DNA from: Granulicella sp. L60
GTDB taxonomy: Bacteria > Acidobacteriota > Terriglobia > Terriglobales > Acidobacteriaceae
Reading direction: 5' to 3'
Assembly: GCF_009765825.1 (NCBI RefSeq)
Contig: NZ_LMUR01000020.1
Coordinates: 126,994-190,993 of the forward strand
Length of the DNA: 64,000 bases
In this document: in pieces, positions 1 through 8,952 of the stretch
Layout of the letters: every line of letters begins with the position of its first letter
Position numbering within the stretch: position 1 is the first letter of the stretch
Notes under the pieces: generated by a model
What the model saw: the letters and a program-made list of their open reading frames with translations, nothing else
What the model was told of the DNA's origin: nothing
The model's database searches: none
Position numbers and translations under genes: made by a program

Positions 1-120
1 GGGGATCACCGTTCGATCTCGAGCGACAGCCGCGACTTTGGACCGGTGGAGCGGAGCCTGATCTATGGCAAGGCTGCGTTTGTGTACTGGCCGATGGATC
101 AGGCTGGGGTGGTGCGGTAG
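1..120 (+). CDS. lepB: Signal peptidase I, C-terminal fragment (5' end outside window)
   Basis: The first 40 codons in frame 1 are open and end in TAG at 118-120. They encode the last conserved box of type I signal peptidases: GDHRSISSDSRDFGPV, followed by I-Y-G-K-A and Y-W-P. The G-D-x-R-x-x-S-x-D-S-R-x-F-G pattern contains the Ser/Asp residues that support the Ser-Lys catalytic dyad, which lies upstream of the window. The enzyme is a membrane-anchored protease that removes signal peptides on the periplasmic side. Only the tail is visible, so length and start cannot be judged. Confidence 0.85.
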   Translation, partial: GDHRSISSDSRDFGPVERSLIYGKAAFVYWPMDQAGVVR

Positions 121-139
121 GCTGGCGGGTTGCATCCGA

Positions 140-160
140 TAGTTCAAATATTTTGAACTA
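140..160. promoter_or_regulatory. Perfect 9-3-9 palindrome between lepB and the His-rich protein gene
   Basis: TAGTTCAAA-TAT-TTTGAACTA is a perfect inverted repeat with a 3-nt centre, 20 nt after the lepB stop and about 97 nt before the ATG at 257. An A/T-rich run (GTTTTATATT) follows it. It could be an operator for the downstream gene or a weak terminator of lepB. Nothing in the sequence decides between the two. Confidence 0.4.
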
Positions 161-256
161 GTTTTATATTAATCCTGAAAATACAACGGTTTACATCTGT
201 CTGGAATCACAGTATGTAGACTCTTGCGTTTAAAAATGTGTTTCAGGGGTGTTGCT

Positions 257-418
257 ATGAAGACTCGAATGAATAGCTGGATCTTTGCCCTTTGTATGTT
301 GTTCAGCGTGGCTGCGTTCTGTAAACCGGCCGATGCGCAGGTTGTGGTCAGGGTGGGACAACAGCCTCACCACTATCATCATCGCCATCACTACCACCAT
401 CACTATCATCATCGGTAG
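257..418 (+). CDS. Small secreted histidine-rich protein
   Basis: A 53-residue protein. Residues 1-28 look like a Sec signal peptide: MKTR, then a hydrophobic core (IFALCMLFSVAAF) ending near A-D-A-Q. The mature part is only about 25 residues and is dominated by His/Tyr runs such as HHYHHRHHYHHHYHHR. The ATG at 257 is preferred over an upstream in-frame TTG at 224 because AGGGG lies just upstream and the signal peptide starts cleanly there. Poly-His tails of this kind can bind Ni, Zn or Cu, so a periplasmic metal-binding role is possible; that is inference. No named family is recognised. Confidence 0.6.
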   Translation: MKTRMNSWIFALCMLFSVAAFCKPADAQVVVRVGQQPHHYHHRHHYHHHYHHR

Positions 419-480
419 ACCGATGTGCGATATGGATTTGGATTGAGCCCTGCAGGGTGAGTCTGCGGGGCTCAGTTGCT

Positions 481-1239
481 TTAAGAGGTGGCGTTGTGGA
501 CGATCTCGGCGAAGGATTTGGGCTGGAGGCTGGCTCCGCCGACGAGGGCGCCGTCGATCTCGGGCTGGGCCATGAGGCTGGCGACGTTGTCGGGTTTGAC
601 GGAGCCGCCGTAGAGGATGCGGAGGCCGTCGGCGCAGTGTGGGCCGAGGTGGCGGGCGACTTCGGCGCGGATGATGGCGTGGGCGTCGTTGGCCTGCTGG
701 GGGGTGGCGACGGAGCCGGTGCCGATGGCCCAGACGGGCTCGTAGGCGATGATGAGCTTGCCGCAGAGGCCGCTCTTGACGCCGTTGAGGGCGACGGCGA
801 CCTGCCAGTTGAGGACGGCTTCGGTGAGGCCGGACTCACGCTTGTCGAAGGTTTCGCCGACGCAGAGGGTGGGGATGAGGTCGTGGGCGAGGGCGGCCTT
901 GAGCTTGAGGTTGACCATGTCGTCGGTCTCGTGGGCGTAGATGCGGCGCTCGGAGTGGCCGATGAGGACGCTGGTGCAGTCGATGCTCTCGAGCATGGTG
1001 GGCGAGGTCTGGCCGGTGTAGGGGCCCTCGTTGAGCCAGTGCATGGTCTGGGCGCCGGCGGTGATGTTGGTGCCCTTGGTGGCCTCGATGACGTAGCCGA
1101 GCGAGGACATGGTTGGGAAGATGGCGATCTCGCTGGCGGTGTGGTCCTTGACGAGGGGAAGGAACTCGGCGAGGAAGGCGAGGGACTCTTTGGGGGTCTT
1201 ATACATCTTCCAGTTGGCGGCGATGACGGGCTTTCGCAT
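481..1239 (-). CDS. tpiA: Triosephosphate isomerase
   Basis: Interconverts glyceraldehyde-3-phosphate and dihydroxyacetone phosphate in glycolysis and gluconeogenesis. The 252-residue product has the usual TIM length. It opens with RKPVIAANWKMYK (active-site Asn and Lys), carries the catalytic His in VLIGHSERR, the catalytic Glu in AYEPVWAIGTG, and the phosphate loop ILYGGSVKPDN. The ATG at 1239 is chosen because the upstream 28 in-frame residues are low-complexity and the family begins at M-R-K-P. It lies downstream of pgk (2062-3282) on the same strand, but about 820 bp and a terminator-like hairpin separate them, so independent transcription is likely. Confidence 0.97.
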   Translation of the reverse strand: MRKPVIAANWKMYKTPKESLAFLAEFLPLVKDHTASEIAIFPTMSSLGYVIEATKGTNITAGAQTMHWLNEGPYTGQTSPTMLESIDCTSVLIGHSERRIYAHETDDMVNLKLKAALAHDLIPTLCVGETFDKRESGLTEAVLNWQVAVALNGVKSGLCGKLIIAYEPVWAIGTGSVATPQQANDAHAIIRAEVARHLGPHCADGLRILYGGSVKPDNVASLMAQPEIDGALVGGASLQPKSFAEIVHNATS

Positions 1240-1350
1240 GTGCGGATCAGTATTCCATGGAGATGCGGATGTGGGAAGACTGGAGGTTGCGGCGGGAGTG
1301 GTTGCGGCGGCTTGTTGGCGCATTATGATGTGTACCGCTCCCTCTCGTCA

Positions 1351-1403
1351 AAAGTGTGCAAAGTCTTCGAAAAAAAATGACATAGGTCCGGACCTGGGAT
1401 CGG
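1351..1403 (+). repeat. Dispersed motif, copy 1 (AAAGT...TTCGAA...GTCCGGAC...GG.TCGG)
   Basis: This stretch aligns with 10352-10403 on the same strand. Shared blocks are AAAGT followed by TTCGAA and then the palindrome GTCCGGAC, which sits the same distance into each copy, then a G/T-rich run ending in TCGG. Here it lies just upstream of tpiA. Only two copies are visible, and mismatches between the shared blocks are common. Confidence 0.4.
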
Positions 1404-1415
1404 TTTGGGCCTACG

Positions 1416-1442
1416 TGAAAAAGCCCGGCGGGTGCCGGGCTT
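1416..1442 (-). terminator. Rho-independent terminator-like hairpin facing tpiA
   Basis: A perfect 9-bp stem, AAGCCCGGC (1421-1429) and GCCGGGCTT (1434-1442), with a GGGT loop on the plus strand. Read on the minus strand, the stem is followed by TTTTT; the plus-strand side has only CCCTTT. It is therefore oriented as a minus-strand terminator between pgk and tpiA. No minus-strand protein gene ends close to it: the pgk stop is about 620 nt upstream. Confidence 0.7.
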
Positions 1443-1789
1443 CCCTTTGTTCTGCTGGCTCTATTTTATCAGATGTCAATAGATGCTGTGGTAGTTATGT
1501 CTTTGACAAACCCTGAGAGGGGCATGAGATGGGAACACTAGAGGTTTCGTGAACTGGATGAAGATTCCCTGCCTGAATGTGGAGAGATGCTTATCACAAT
1601 CAACGGTACCACTCTGAGACACGCTCTCCTATCGGACATGAAATGTAATTGCGGATCCGTCTCCCAACCACATGCAAACGTCATTCCATTAGTCAATAGT
1701 GTGGCGTTATGCTTAACGATAAATATGAAGTGACTACGTTTGATAGAATGGAAGTTCCTCCCTTATTGTGAGCTACTTACAAGGAAGTT

Positions 1790-2008
1790 GTGTTCGTGAA
1801 AAGTGCCCGTTTTGCTGAGTTTGCACTTGTATCTCTGGTTCGAGAAGTTCTATCTGCCGCCATTATCGTTTTAGCCGCCATCCACTTAGTCTTGTGCCGA
1901 CTCCGTGGCGACACGCGCCTTGAACGATCCAATCCGCGACTCATGTGTATGTTTGTCCATCTGGCAGAGCGCGTGGGAAAGAAATACCAGATGGACACTG
2001 AAGAATGA
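1790..2008 (+). CDS. Possible small membrane protein
   Basis: A 72-codon frame starting at GTG, with AAGGAAG just upstream; a second GTG at 1796 has better spacing to it. The product has one strongly hydrophobic segment at about residues 19-36 (VREVLSAAIIVLAAIHLVL) flanked by Arg/Lys, and a charged C-terminus. It would be a single-pass inner-membrane protein in an otherwise empty gap between pgk and tpiA, on the opposite strand. No family is recognised, and a competing minus-strand frame covers the same bases with a less plausible composition. Confidence 0.35.
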   Translation: MFVKSARFAEFALVSLVREVLSAAIIVLAAIHLVLCRLRGDTRLERSNPRLMCMFVHLAERVGKKYQMDTEE

Positions 2009-2061
2009 GTGTCAGCCTTCACCCGCCTCAAGTCGGCTGGCCCTCCCGTTGGTCGGGATGA

Positions 2062-3282
2062 TCATTTGTTGGTAAGGGCGGCTACGCCGGGGAGGGTTTT
2101 GCCTTCGAGGAACTCGAGGCTGGCTCCGCCGCCGGTGGAGATGTGGGTGATGCGGCTGGCGACGCCGGACTGCTGGATGGCGGCGACGGAGTCTCCACCG
2201 CCGACGATGGTGGTGGCGTCGCGGTTGCGGGCGACGGCGGCGGCGATCTCGTTGGTTCCTCGGGCGAAGGCGGGCATCTCAAAGACTCCCATGGGGCCGT
2301 TCCAGATGATGGTGCGGGCGTCGGCGATCTCGTCTTCGAAGAGGGAGATGGATTTGGGGCCGATGTCGAGGGCCATGAGGTCGTCGGGGAAGGCGCCGTG
2401 GCCGGAGAAGAGCTGGGTCTTGGCGTTGGGGGCGAACTTGTCGGCCAGGACGTGGTCGACGGGGAGGAGGAAACGGACGCCTTTTTCTTTGGCCTTGGCG
2501 AGGGTGGCTTTGGCTACGTCGATCTTGTCGGATTCGACGAGGGATTTGCCGGTGGCCTGACCCTGAGCGTTGAGGAAGGTGTAGGCCATGCCTCCGCCGA
2601 TGATGATGGCGTCGGCTTTGGCGGGGCCGTCGTTGAGGAGGTTGTCGATGACGCCGATCTTGTCGGAGACCTTGGCGCCGCCGATGATGGCGACGAAGGG
2701 CTTGTCGGGTTCGGTGAGGGCTTTGCCGAGGTAGGTAAGCTCTTTTTCCATGAGCAGGCCGGCGGCGGATTGTTTGACGAAGTGGGTGATGCCTTCGGTG
2801 GAGGCGTGGGCGCGGTGGGCGCTGCCGAAGGCGTCGTTGACGTAGATGTCGCAGAGTGAGGCGAGCTTTTTGCTGAAGGCGGGATCGTTGGCCTCCTCTT
2901 CGGGATGGAAGCGGAGGTTTTCGAGCAGGAGGGGCTGGCCGGATTCGAGGTTGGCGGCCATCTCGCTGGCGACTTCGCCGATGCAGTCGGGGGAGAAGGC
3001 TACGTTTTCGTCGTCGCCGAGGACGTGGTCGAGCATGGTGCGGAGGTGATCGACGAGGGGACGAAGGCTCATGGCGGCGACGGGTTTGCCTTTGGGGCGG
3101 CCGAGGTGGGAGCAGAGGATGACTTTGGCTTTGTGGCGGAGGGCGTACTCGATGGTGGGGAGGGTCTCGCGGATGCGGGTGTCGTCGGTGATGATGCCGT
3201 CTTTGAGAGGAACGTTGAAGTCGACGCGGATGAGAACGCGCTTGTCGGTGAGGTCGAGATCGCGGATGGAGAGCTTTGTCAC
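2062..3282 (-). CDS. pgk: Phosphoglycerate kinase
   Basis: Makes ATP from 1,3-bisphosphoglycerate and ADP in glycolysis. The 406-residue product is close to the usual 390-400. Visible motifs are the N-terminal [15 protein letters not shown] substrate loop, HLGRPKG, the hinge-region [16 protein letters not shown], and the nucleotide-binding [10 protein letters not shown] and [15 protein letters not shown]. The start is the GTG at 3282 (V-T-K-L-S-I-R-D-L), preceded by AGAGGAAC; in-frame sequence further upstream resembles no PGK. The stop is at 2062. It belongs to the minus-strand block with gap and tpiA. Confidence 0.97.
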   Translation of the reverse strand: MTKLSIRDLDLTDKRVLIRVDFNVPLKDGIITDDTRIRETLPTIEYALRHKAKVILCSHLGRPKGKPVAAMSLRPLVDHLRTMLDHVLGDDENVAFSPDCIGEVASEMAANLESGQPLLLENLRFHPEEEANDPAFSKKLASLCDIYVNDAFGSAHRAHASTEGITHFVKQSAAGLLMEKELTYLGKALTEPDKPFVAIIGGAKVSDKIGVIDNLLNDGPAKADAIIIGGGMAYTFLNAQGQATGKSLVESDKIDVAKATLAKAKEKGVRFLLPVDHVLADKFAPNAKTQLFSGHGAFPDDLMALDIGPKSISLFEDEIADARTIIWNGPMGVFEMPAFARGTNEIAAAVARNRDATTIVGGGDSVAAIQQSGVASRITHISTGGGASLEFLEGKTLPGVAALTNK

Positions 3283-3470
3283 TGTAGTTCCTCTGATGTG
3301 GATTGGGACAGGATTCACCCGATCGACAGGGTAAGAATATCGTTTGGAAGAGGGTTGCGCGAGGAGCGTGCGGCTCAGGTGCTCGGTTGCAGGGGGTGGT
3401 TGCGAGCGATGAGTTGGGAGCGGCTCTCGATGACGGATTTCCTCGGCTCCGATTGTAACGGCAAAAGCTC

Positions 3471-3845
3471 TCAGGGGATGTAGGCTTCGGCTTCGATCTC
3501 GATGCGCCATGCGGGGTCGAGCAGGGCGGCGATGACGACCATGGTGGCGGCGGGACGGATGATGCCGAAGAACTTGCCGTGGATGCGGCCTGCGGCCTCC
3601 CAGTCTTCTGGCTGAGTAAGGTACATGCGGGTGCGGTAGACATGTTCGATGGAGCTGCCTGCGTTGGTGAGCGCGGCGGCGATGAGGGTGAGGCACTGCT
3701 CGGTCTGTTCGGCGATGCCTGCGGTGTCGGCTCCGACGGGGCCTGTGCCGGAGACGTGGACGTGATTGCCGATGCGCACGGCGCGCGAGAAGCCGATGAT
3801 GGGCTCGAAGGGGCTGGTACCGGGGATGTTCGTGCGCTGGGTCAT
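3471..3845 (-). CDS. Rid-family (YjgF/YER057c/UK114) protein lacking the RidA arginine
   Basis: A 124-residue protein of the small trimeric Rid fold: N-terminal [19 protein letters not shown], then [18 protein letters not shown], and C-terminal [10 protein letters not shown]. Canonical RidA hydrolyses reactive enamines/imines such as 2-aminoacrylate and needs an Arg in the P-A-R-S/T motif. Here the matching stretch reads P-A-A-T-M-V-V, so the Arg is Ala. It is therefore more likely a divergent Rid subgroup than a 2-aminoacrylate deaminase. It lies just upstream of pgk on the same strand (about 190 bp), so a functional link is uncertain. Confidence 0.85.
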   Translation of the reverse strand: MTQRTNIPGTSPFEPIIGFSRAVRIGNHVHVSGTGPVGADTAGIAEQTEQCLTLIAAALTNAGSSIEHVYRTRMYLTQPEDWEAAGRIHGKFFGIIRPAATMVVIAALLDPAWRIEIEAEAYIP

Positions 3846-4257
3846 GTTAGTTGAGATGCTAGTGCGTTCGGGCCTTGTGGGGAAGAGGTGTGTGCCGGAC
3901 GAATGGACGTGCCGTGATGAGGATTTGTTTCGCTGGCTAAACGCGGATTCGGTGGTATCGACTTGTAGAGGGATGCGGGCCTGTTCGGATGTGGTGCGAG
4001 ATGAGGAGAGAGCATTGGCACGTTGAGTGTAGTGCAGGTCCTTCGACTGCGCCTCTCGCGATGAAACTGCGCCTCTCGCGATGAAACTGCGAGAGGCTTC
4101 GCTCAGGATGACGCTTTCTATCCATCTATCTCAGATGCTCACGATGAGGCTTTCTATCTCCATCCCATTACTTCCGCTCAGGACGACTTCTATATCCATC
4201 CATCACATCATCACAGATGCTCAGGCTGGATGTCGATACTGCCTGATTGATTGCTGA
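3846..4257. other. Non-coding gap rich in short direct and inverted repeats
   Basis: About 410 bp with no supported gene. The left part should hold the promoter of the Rid gene. From 4049 to about 4240 it is built of short repeats: a 20-bp unit in tandem, a 9-bp hairpin, and three imperfect copies of a CTCAGGATGACG/CTTTCTATCCATC-like unit. Confidence 0.5.
4051..4097. repeat. Tandem 20-bp repeat with hairpin
   Basis: The unit GCCTCTCGCGATGAAACTGC occurs twice in direct tandem (4051-4070 and 4071-4090). The second copy continues into GCGAGAGGC, giving an inverted repeat GCCTCTCGC (4071-4079) and GCGAGAGGC (4089-4097) around a 9-nt loop. It is followed by TTCGCTCAGGATGACG, a type of dispersed intergenic repeat common in soil bacteria. 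It lies downstream of the lipoprotein gene and upstream of the Rid gene. Confidence 0.65.
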
Positions 4258-4635
4258 TTACTTGATGACCTGGAGTTTGGTCAGCTCGTCGTTGAGCCTG
4301 GCGTCAAGTTGCTCTTCGGTCTCGGTGCCCTTGGGGTCGTTGCTCCAAAGCTGTTTGCGGGTGAGGGCGTTGACGATGAAGACGTCGTTATGGATGCTGC
4401 CGTCCTTGTCTCCGGGAAAGCTCTGGCGCAGGACGAAGATGCAGGTGTCGAGCGAGGGCGAGTAGTAGGTCTCGTCGAGGTAGGGGCCGTTGGGCAGGTT
4501 GTCCCATTTGCCGCTGGTGGAGAGGCGCGCGCACTGCATGCGTTTGTTAAAGGTGCTGCTGGCCTGTTCGTCGTGAGACCTGTGATTGCAGCCTGCGAGG
4601 AGGGTTACGAGAACGAGTAGAACGGGTGCGCGCAT
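4258..4635 (-). CDS. Hypothetical lipoprotein
   Basis: A 125-residue protein starting at the ATG at 4635, preceded by GTGGAGATCTC. Residues 1-16 (MRAPVLLVLVTLLAGC) form a lipoprotein signal peptide with lipobox L-L-A-G-C, so Cys16 is probably lipidated and the mature part is anchored to a membrane on the periplasmic side. The mature domain has two further Cys (near QCARL and DTCIFVL) that may pair, and a charged C-terminus. No family is recognised. The in-frame region upstream of 4635 is not convincing as coding. Confidence 0.75.
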   Translation of the reverse strand: MRAPVLLVLVTLLAGCNHRSHDEQASSTFNKRMQCARLSTSGKWDNLPNGPYLDETYYSPSLDTCIFVLRQSFPGDKDGSIHNDVFIVNALTRKQLWSNDPKGTETEEQLDARLNDELTKLQVIK

Positions 4636-4770
4636 GAGATCTCCACTGAGGAATGTGATGCTGATTCTTTTGACGGCTTGGCACTTGTAAAAGTCGACAT
4701 GGGCATGGCGAGTCGATACGGGCATGGCGTATTGGTTCGTATGCCTGATGGTGATTCTACCTCTGACAGT

Positions 4771-4819
4771 GAAAAGCCCTCCGCGCGGTCTGGGTTTTAC
4801 CAGGCTGCGGCGGAGGGCT
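4771..4819 (-). terminator. Rho-independent terminator after the SDR gene
   Basis: On the minus strand a 10-bp stem (AGCCCTCCGC at 4775-4784 pairing with GCGGAGGGCT at 4810-4819) is followed by TTTTC. It begins 17 nt beyond the stop of the SDR gene (4836-5573), the expected place for its terminator. Confidence 0.75.
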
Positions 4820-4835
4820 GTGGTGGGTGCGTAGG

Positions 4836-5573
4836 CTAGGCGAGCGACTCGCCCATGGTGCGCATTTGGAGTTCGATGATGCGGGAGCCAGGGGACTGGG
4901 TGCAGGCGAGGAGAATGGCCTGGGCTACGTCTTCGGGCTCGAGCATATCGCTTGCGGCGACGCCTTCGACGGTGCGTCCGGTGCCGATGGCGAACTCGGT
5001 CTTGACGCCTCCGGGGCAGATGACGCCGACCTTGATGCCCTTGGTGCGGAGCTCGCGGTCGAGGGCCTGGGCGAAGCCGACCTGGGCGAACTTTGTGGCG
5101 CAGTAGACGGCCTCGTTGGCGAAGCCGTAGACGCCGGCCATGGACGAGATCATGAGGATGGTGCCGGAGCCGCGCTCGATCATGTGAGGGACGGCGTAGT
5201 GAGAGAATAGGAAGGTGGTGCGGATGTTGGTGTCGACCATGGTGGTGTAGTCGGCGAGGCTGGTGTCGGCGAGGTTCTTGTAGATGCCCATGCCGACGTT
5301 GTTGATGAGGATGTCGAGCGCTCCGTAGGCTTTGATGGCGGCGGCGACGGAGTCTTTGGCGACCTGCTCTTCTCGGGCGTCGCCGGGGATGGTGGTGACG
5401 CTGGCTGCGCCTTTCTCTTTGGCGAGCTTGGTGAGTTCGTCGAGGCGGTCTTTGCGGCGGGCGGTGAGGACGAGGTTGGCGCCCTCTTCTGCGAGCGCGA
5501 GGGCTGCGTACCAGCCGATGCCTGCGCTTGCGCCAGTGATGAGGGCGGTTTTACCGGTGAGCTTGTTGGCCAT
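4836..5573 (-). CDS. SDR-family NAD(P)-dependent oxidoreductase
   Basis: A 245-residue classical short-chain dehydrogenase/reductase. The Rossmann motif TGASAGIG is near residues 14-21. NNVG replaces the usual NNAG, the catalytic Ser lies in MISSM, and Y-C-A-T-K supplies the catalytic Tyr and Lys, followed by the PGG motif after the active site. An Arg after the second strand (TARRKDRL) suggests NADP(H). The start at 5573 has AAGGAG about 9 nt upstream. The gene stands alone between two minus-strand genes, with its own terminator. The substrate cannot be told from sequence. Confidence 0.92.
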   Translation of the reverse strand: MANKLTGKTALITGASAGIGWYAALALAEEGANLVLTARRKDRLDELTKLAKEKGAASVTTIPGDAREEQVAKDSVAAAIKAYGALDILINNVGMGIYKNLADTSLADYTTMVDTNIRTTFLFSHYAVPHMIERGSGTILMISSMAGVYGFANEAVYCATKFAQVGFAQALDRELRTKGIKVGVICPGGVKTEFAIGTGRTVEGVAASDMLEPEDVAQAILLACTQSPGSRIIELQMRTMGESLA

Positions 5574-5704
5574 GTTGAGTTTTCTCCTTGTGGGTTAGCA
5601 GATGTGGTTAGCAATAGGATTTGTTTGCGTCTCGAAAAAACCGCAGAGAGTAAGGGTATATGGCGGAGGGGAGTTTTGTCAGGGGAGGGATTTGGGATGG
5701 GGTG

Positions 5705-6346
5705 TTAGCTGGTCTTTGGGGCCGGCAGCTTGAGTTTGTCGCGGAGGGTTGCGTTTTCGGCTTCGAGTTTTGCGAGCTTCTTTTGGAAGGAGGCGAGGGT
5801 GGGCTGCAGCTCCTGGAGGGTGTAGCGGGGGGTGATGTGCTGCGGACAGTTCCAATCGAAGGCTTCGACGTGGATGAGGATGACTCGCTCGATGACGGCG
5901 GTCTTGTCGGCTGTCTTGAAGTCTGCGATGAGTGCGGGTGTTTGAGGATCGTGCTCGTGGATCTCGACGCGGCCGAGGATCTTGAGGCGGGTCTGGTTGG
6001 GGTAGTCCATGAAGAAGAGGGCGACGCGGGCGTCGTGGTCGAAGTTGCCTAGGCTGATGTATTGCTTATTGCCGCGGAGATCCGCGAAGCCGATGAGGGA
6101 GGGTTCGATGATGTGGACGAAGCCGGCGGGGCCTCCACGATGCTGGATGTAGGGCCAGCCGGTCTCGCTGACGGAGGACATGTAGAAGCTGTCGCGGAGG
6201 GAGATGAAGGTCTGCTCCTCGGGGCCGAGGGCGTTACCGGAGGAGGAGCGTTCGGCGAGGCGCTCGTACTGGGCGCGGCTGCCGTGTTCTTCCTGATGCT
6301 GCTTGACGAGTGGGGTGAAGGCTAGTTCGTGAAAACGACGACTCAT
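5705..6346 (-). CDS. Pyridoxamine 5'-phosphate oxidase-like (PPOX split-barrel) protein with C-terminal coiled coil
   Basis: A 213-residue protein. Residues about 40-160 have PPOX-fold features: FISLRDSFYMSSVSETGWPYIQHRGG, LIGFADLRGNKQYISLGN and VALFFMDYPNQTRLKILGRVE, typical of FMN- or F420-binding flavoproteins that are not true PdxH. The last 35 residues (LQELQPTLASFQKKLAKLEAE and beyond) form a leucine-heptad helix, so oligomerisation is likely. The ATG at 6346 is chosen at the natural start M-S-R-R-F-H-E-L; no good ribosome site is seen. A general stress or FMN-binding role is inferred only. Confidence 0.8.
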   Translation of the reverse strand: MSRRFHELAFTPLVKQHQEEHGSRAQYERLAERSSSGNALGPEEQTFISLRDSFYMSSVSETGWPYIQHRGGPAGFVHIIEPSLIGFADLRGNKQYISLGNFDHDARVALFFMDYPNQTRLKILGRVEIHEHDPQTPALIADFKTADKTAVIERVILIHVEAFDWNCPQHITPRYTLQELQPTLASFQKKLAKLEAENATLRDKLKLPAPKTS

Positions 6347-6485
6347 AGGGCGTGCTCGATCCGGGCAGGTGGACTCGCTGCCTGAGATATAGATTCCGCG
6401 ATGATGCGAACGGATGCAGAGACGCCCGGTGAGGGCCATGATGCTGACCGCTCGCCGGGCGCTGTGGTGCGAAAGACTGGGCGGT

Positions 6486-7571
<1,086 letters not shown>

Positions 7572-7675
7572 TCACCCCATCCAAGCGGGATGCTACCACC
7601 GGGGCTGATGCGGCGCAAATCGGCGCGGCAGGGTTGCTGCCGTGTGTGGAGGTGCGTGCGTTGGTGCTCCGGTGG

Positions 7676-7909
7676 CTAGAAGTTGAAGAACTTTTCGCGG
7701 AGGGCGCCTTCGTACTCTTTTTTTGCTGCCCTAGCTTTTTGGCGCACGTCTTCTTCGCGGAAGTGGGCTGCTTCCCACTGGTCGATCTCGGCTTCGGAGT
7801 GGTTGACTGAGGCGAGAGCTTCTTCGGCGCGGATAGCGGAGATCCACTGTTCGACGGCGGTCTTGTAGGCGGTCTGGAGCTGGTCCAGTGTGGATATTTC
7901 TATGGCCAT
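7676..7909 (-). CDS. Conserved small hypothetical protein
   Basis: A 77-residue acidic, helix-rich protein (many Ala/Glu/Gln) ending in REKFFNF. The start at 7909 has GAGGTGAATC immediately upstream, a good ribosome-binding site. There is no signal peptide, membrane segment or recognised motif. It lies alone between gap (same strand) and the divergent kinase gene. Composition suggests a helical hairpin; no function can be assigned. Confidence 0.65.
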   Translation of the reverse strand: MAIEISTLDQLQTAYKTAVEQWISAIRAEEALASVNHSEAEIDQWEAAHFREEDVRQKARAAKKEYEGALREKFFNF

Positions 7910-8063
7910 GATTCACCTCGTCTGGCGCGACGTTAGCGGAGCCAGATGAATGGACGATGTATGCAGCATCGAAAAGCTGAGAAGGGTTGAATCGGAAGAT
8001 GCGGGGTGTCGCTGGAGGTGCGGGGATTTGCGGGGGGCTTCCGCGCTGTGTTACAAGCGTCGT

Positions 8064-8924
8064 ATGCGCGAATTGCGCGAATGGATAAGCGAAAAGATGA
8101 GACGACGCCCTAGACGTGGACCGAATGATTCGGAGTCCACGGGGAAGAGTGGGCAGGAGTTGCCCTCAAACCAGCTCGCACCCCTGAGACCTACGTACCC
8201 GGAGGCTCTGCCGGTGCATGTGGATGTGCCGCAGAGTGCCGCGGAGAGACATTCTGAACCGGTTGCCGAGGCTGCGGTGACGCCGCCTGCTGCGCCCATT
8301 GCTGCTGAGGCTCTTGTTGCGCCGCCTGCTGAGGCTCCTTCGGAGCCGCGGATGGTGATCGAGACACAGCCTGAGTCGCTGGGGACGCCGCCTGCCGAAC
8401 CTACGGCGCTGAAGTCGCCTAAGGGATACGTGGTGCTCACGATCGGTCTGCCGGGGTCGGGGAAGACGACCTGGTACAAGCGCCGGGGCGTGACGCCGCT
8501 GTCGAGCGATCTGCTGCGGTCGCTGTTGTTTGACGACATTACGGAGCAGCGCTACCAAGGGCTGGTGTTCTCTACGCTGCGGAGCTTGCTGCGGGCGCGT
8601 TTGATCGCCAAGATGCCCTGGAACTATGTGGATGCGACGAACCTGTCGCCGCATGAGCGCAGGCAGTGGATCAAGATGGCCAAGAGCTTTGGCTATGAGG
8701 TGCAGGCGGTGTTCTTCGACGTGCCGCTGGCGGTGTGCATGGAGCGCAACTCCAAGCGTGACCGGCAGGTGACCGACGAGGTGATGCAGAAGATGGCAGA
8801 GCGCCTGAAGCCGCCTACGTTCAAAGAAGGCTTCGAGAAGATCACGGTGGTGCGGGTGAAGGGTCATCCGGGTGCTGCGGGCGAGCCGTCCGCTGTGGAG
8901 CCGGAGCCTGAGGTCGCAGGCTAG
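8064..8924 (+). CDS. P-loop kinase-like ATPase with Pro/Ala-rich N-terminal linker
   Basis: About 286 residues. The C-terminal half (about residues 117-270) is a P-loop NTPase of the polynucleotide-kinase/zeta-toxin-like type: Walker A GLPGSGKTTW, a substrate Asp in LSSDLLR, DATNLSPHERRQWIKMAK, and a lid-like Arg region in MERNSKRDRQV. The N-terminal third is basic (MREL...MRRRPRRG), then a long Pro/Ala/Glu linker. The ATG at 8064 is my choice; an in-frame ATG at 7950 would add 38 poorly conserved-looking residues, and neither has a strong ribosome site. It probably phosphorylates a small molecule or nucleic-acid end; the substrate is unknown. Confidence 0.75.
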   Translation: MRELREWISEKMRRRPRRGPNDSESTGKSGQELPSNQLAPLRPTYPEALPVHVDVPQSAAERHSEPVAEAAVTPPAAPIAAEALVAPPAEAPSEPRMVIETQPESLGTPPAEPTALKSPKGYVVLTIGLPGSGKTTWYKRRGVTPLSSDLLRSLLFDDITEQRYQGLVFSTLRSLLRARLIAKMPWNYVDATNLSPHERRQWIKMAKSFGYEVQAVFFDVPLAVCMERNSKRDRQVTDEVMQKMAERLKPPTFKEGFEKITVVRVKGHPGAAGEPSAVEPEPEVAG

Positions 8925-8952
8925 AAGCGAAAGACAAGTTAGAGTAGGGAAC

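Larger units (their letters stand above)
1240..1789. other. Gap upstream of tpiA: hairpin, dispersed motif and A/T-richer non-coding DNA
   Basis: About 550 bp without a convincing gene. It holds a dispersed motif (1351-1403) and a strong hairpin (1416-1442). From about 1450 to 1789 the DNA is visibly richer in A/T than the flanking genes, with only very short frames on either strand. The tpiA promoter must lie near 1240-1400, but no clear -35/-10 pair was found. Confidence 0.5.

Noticed and set aside
457-1380. Long plus-strand open frame opposite tpiA (about 307 codons)
   Set aside because: Gly/Val/Asp/Glu-rich low-complexity product, exactly antisense to a certain tpiA; a typical high-G+C mirror frame.
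1777-2031. Minus-strand 84-codon frame between pgk and the gap
   Set aside because: Arg/Ser/Thr-rich, no ribosome site; overlaps a more plausible membrane-protein frame on the other strand.
2143-2859. Plus-strand frame opposite pgk
   Set aside because: Same low-complexity Gly/Val/Glu composition and no ribosome site; antisense shadow of pgk.
4051-4097. Possible CRISPR repeat pair
   Set aside because: Only two direct copies with no spacer between them and no cas genes nearby.
6423-6461. Inverted CGCCCGG / CCGGGCG pair after gap as a terminator
   Set aside because: The loop is long and no T-run follows on the minus strand; too weak to call.
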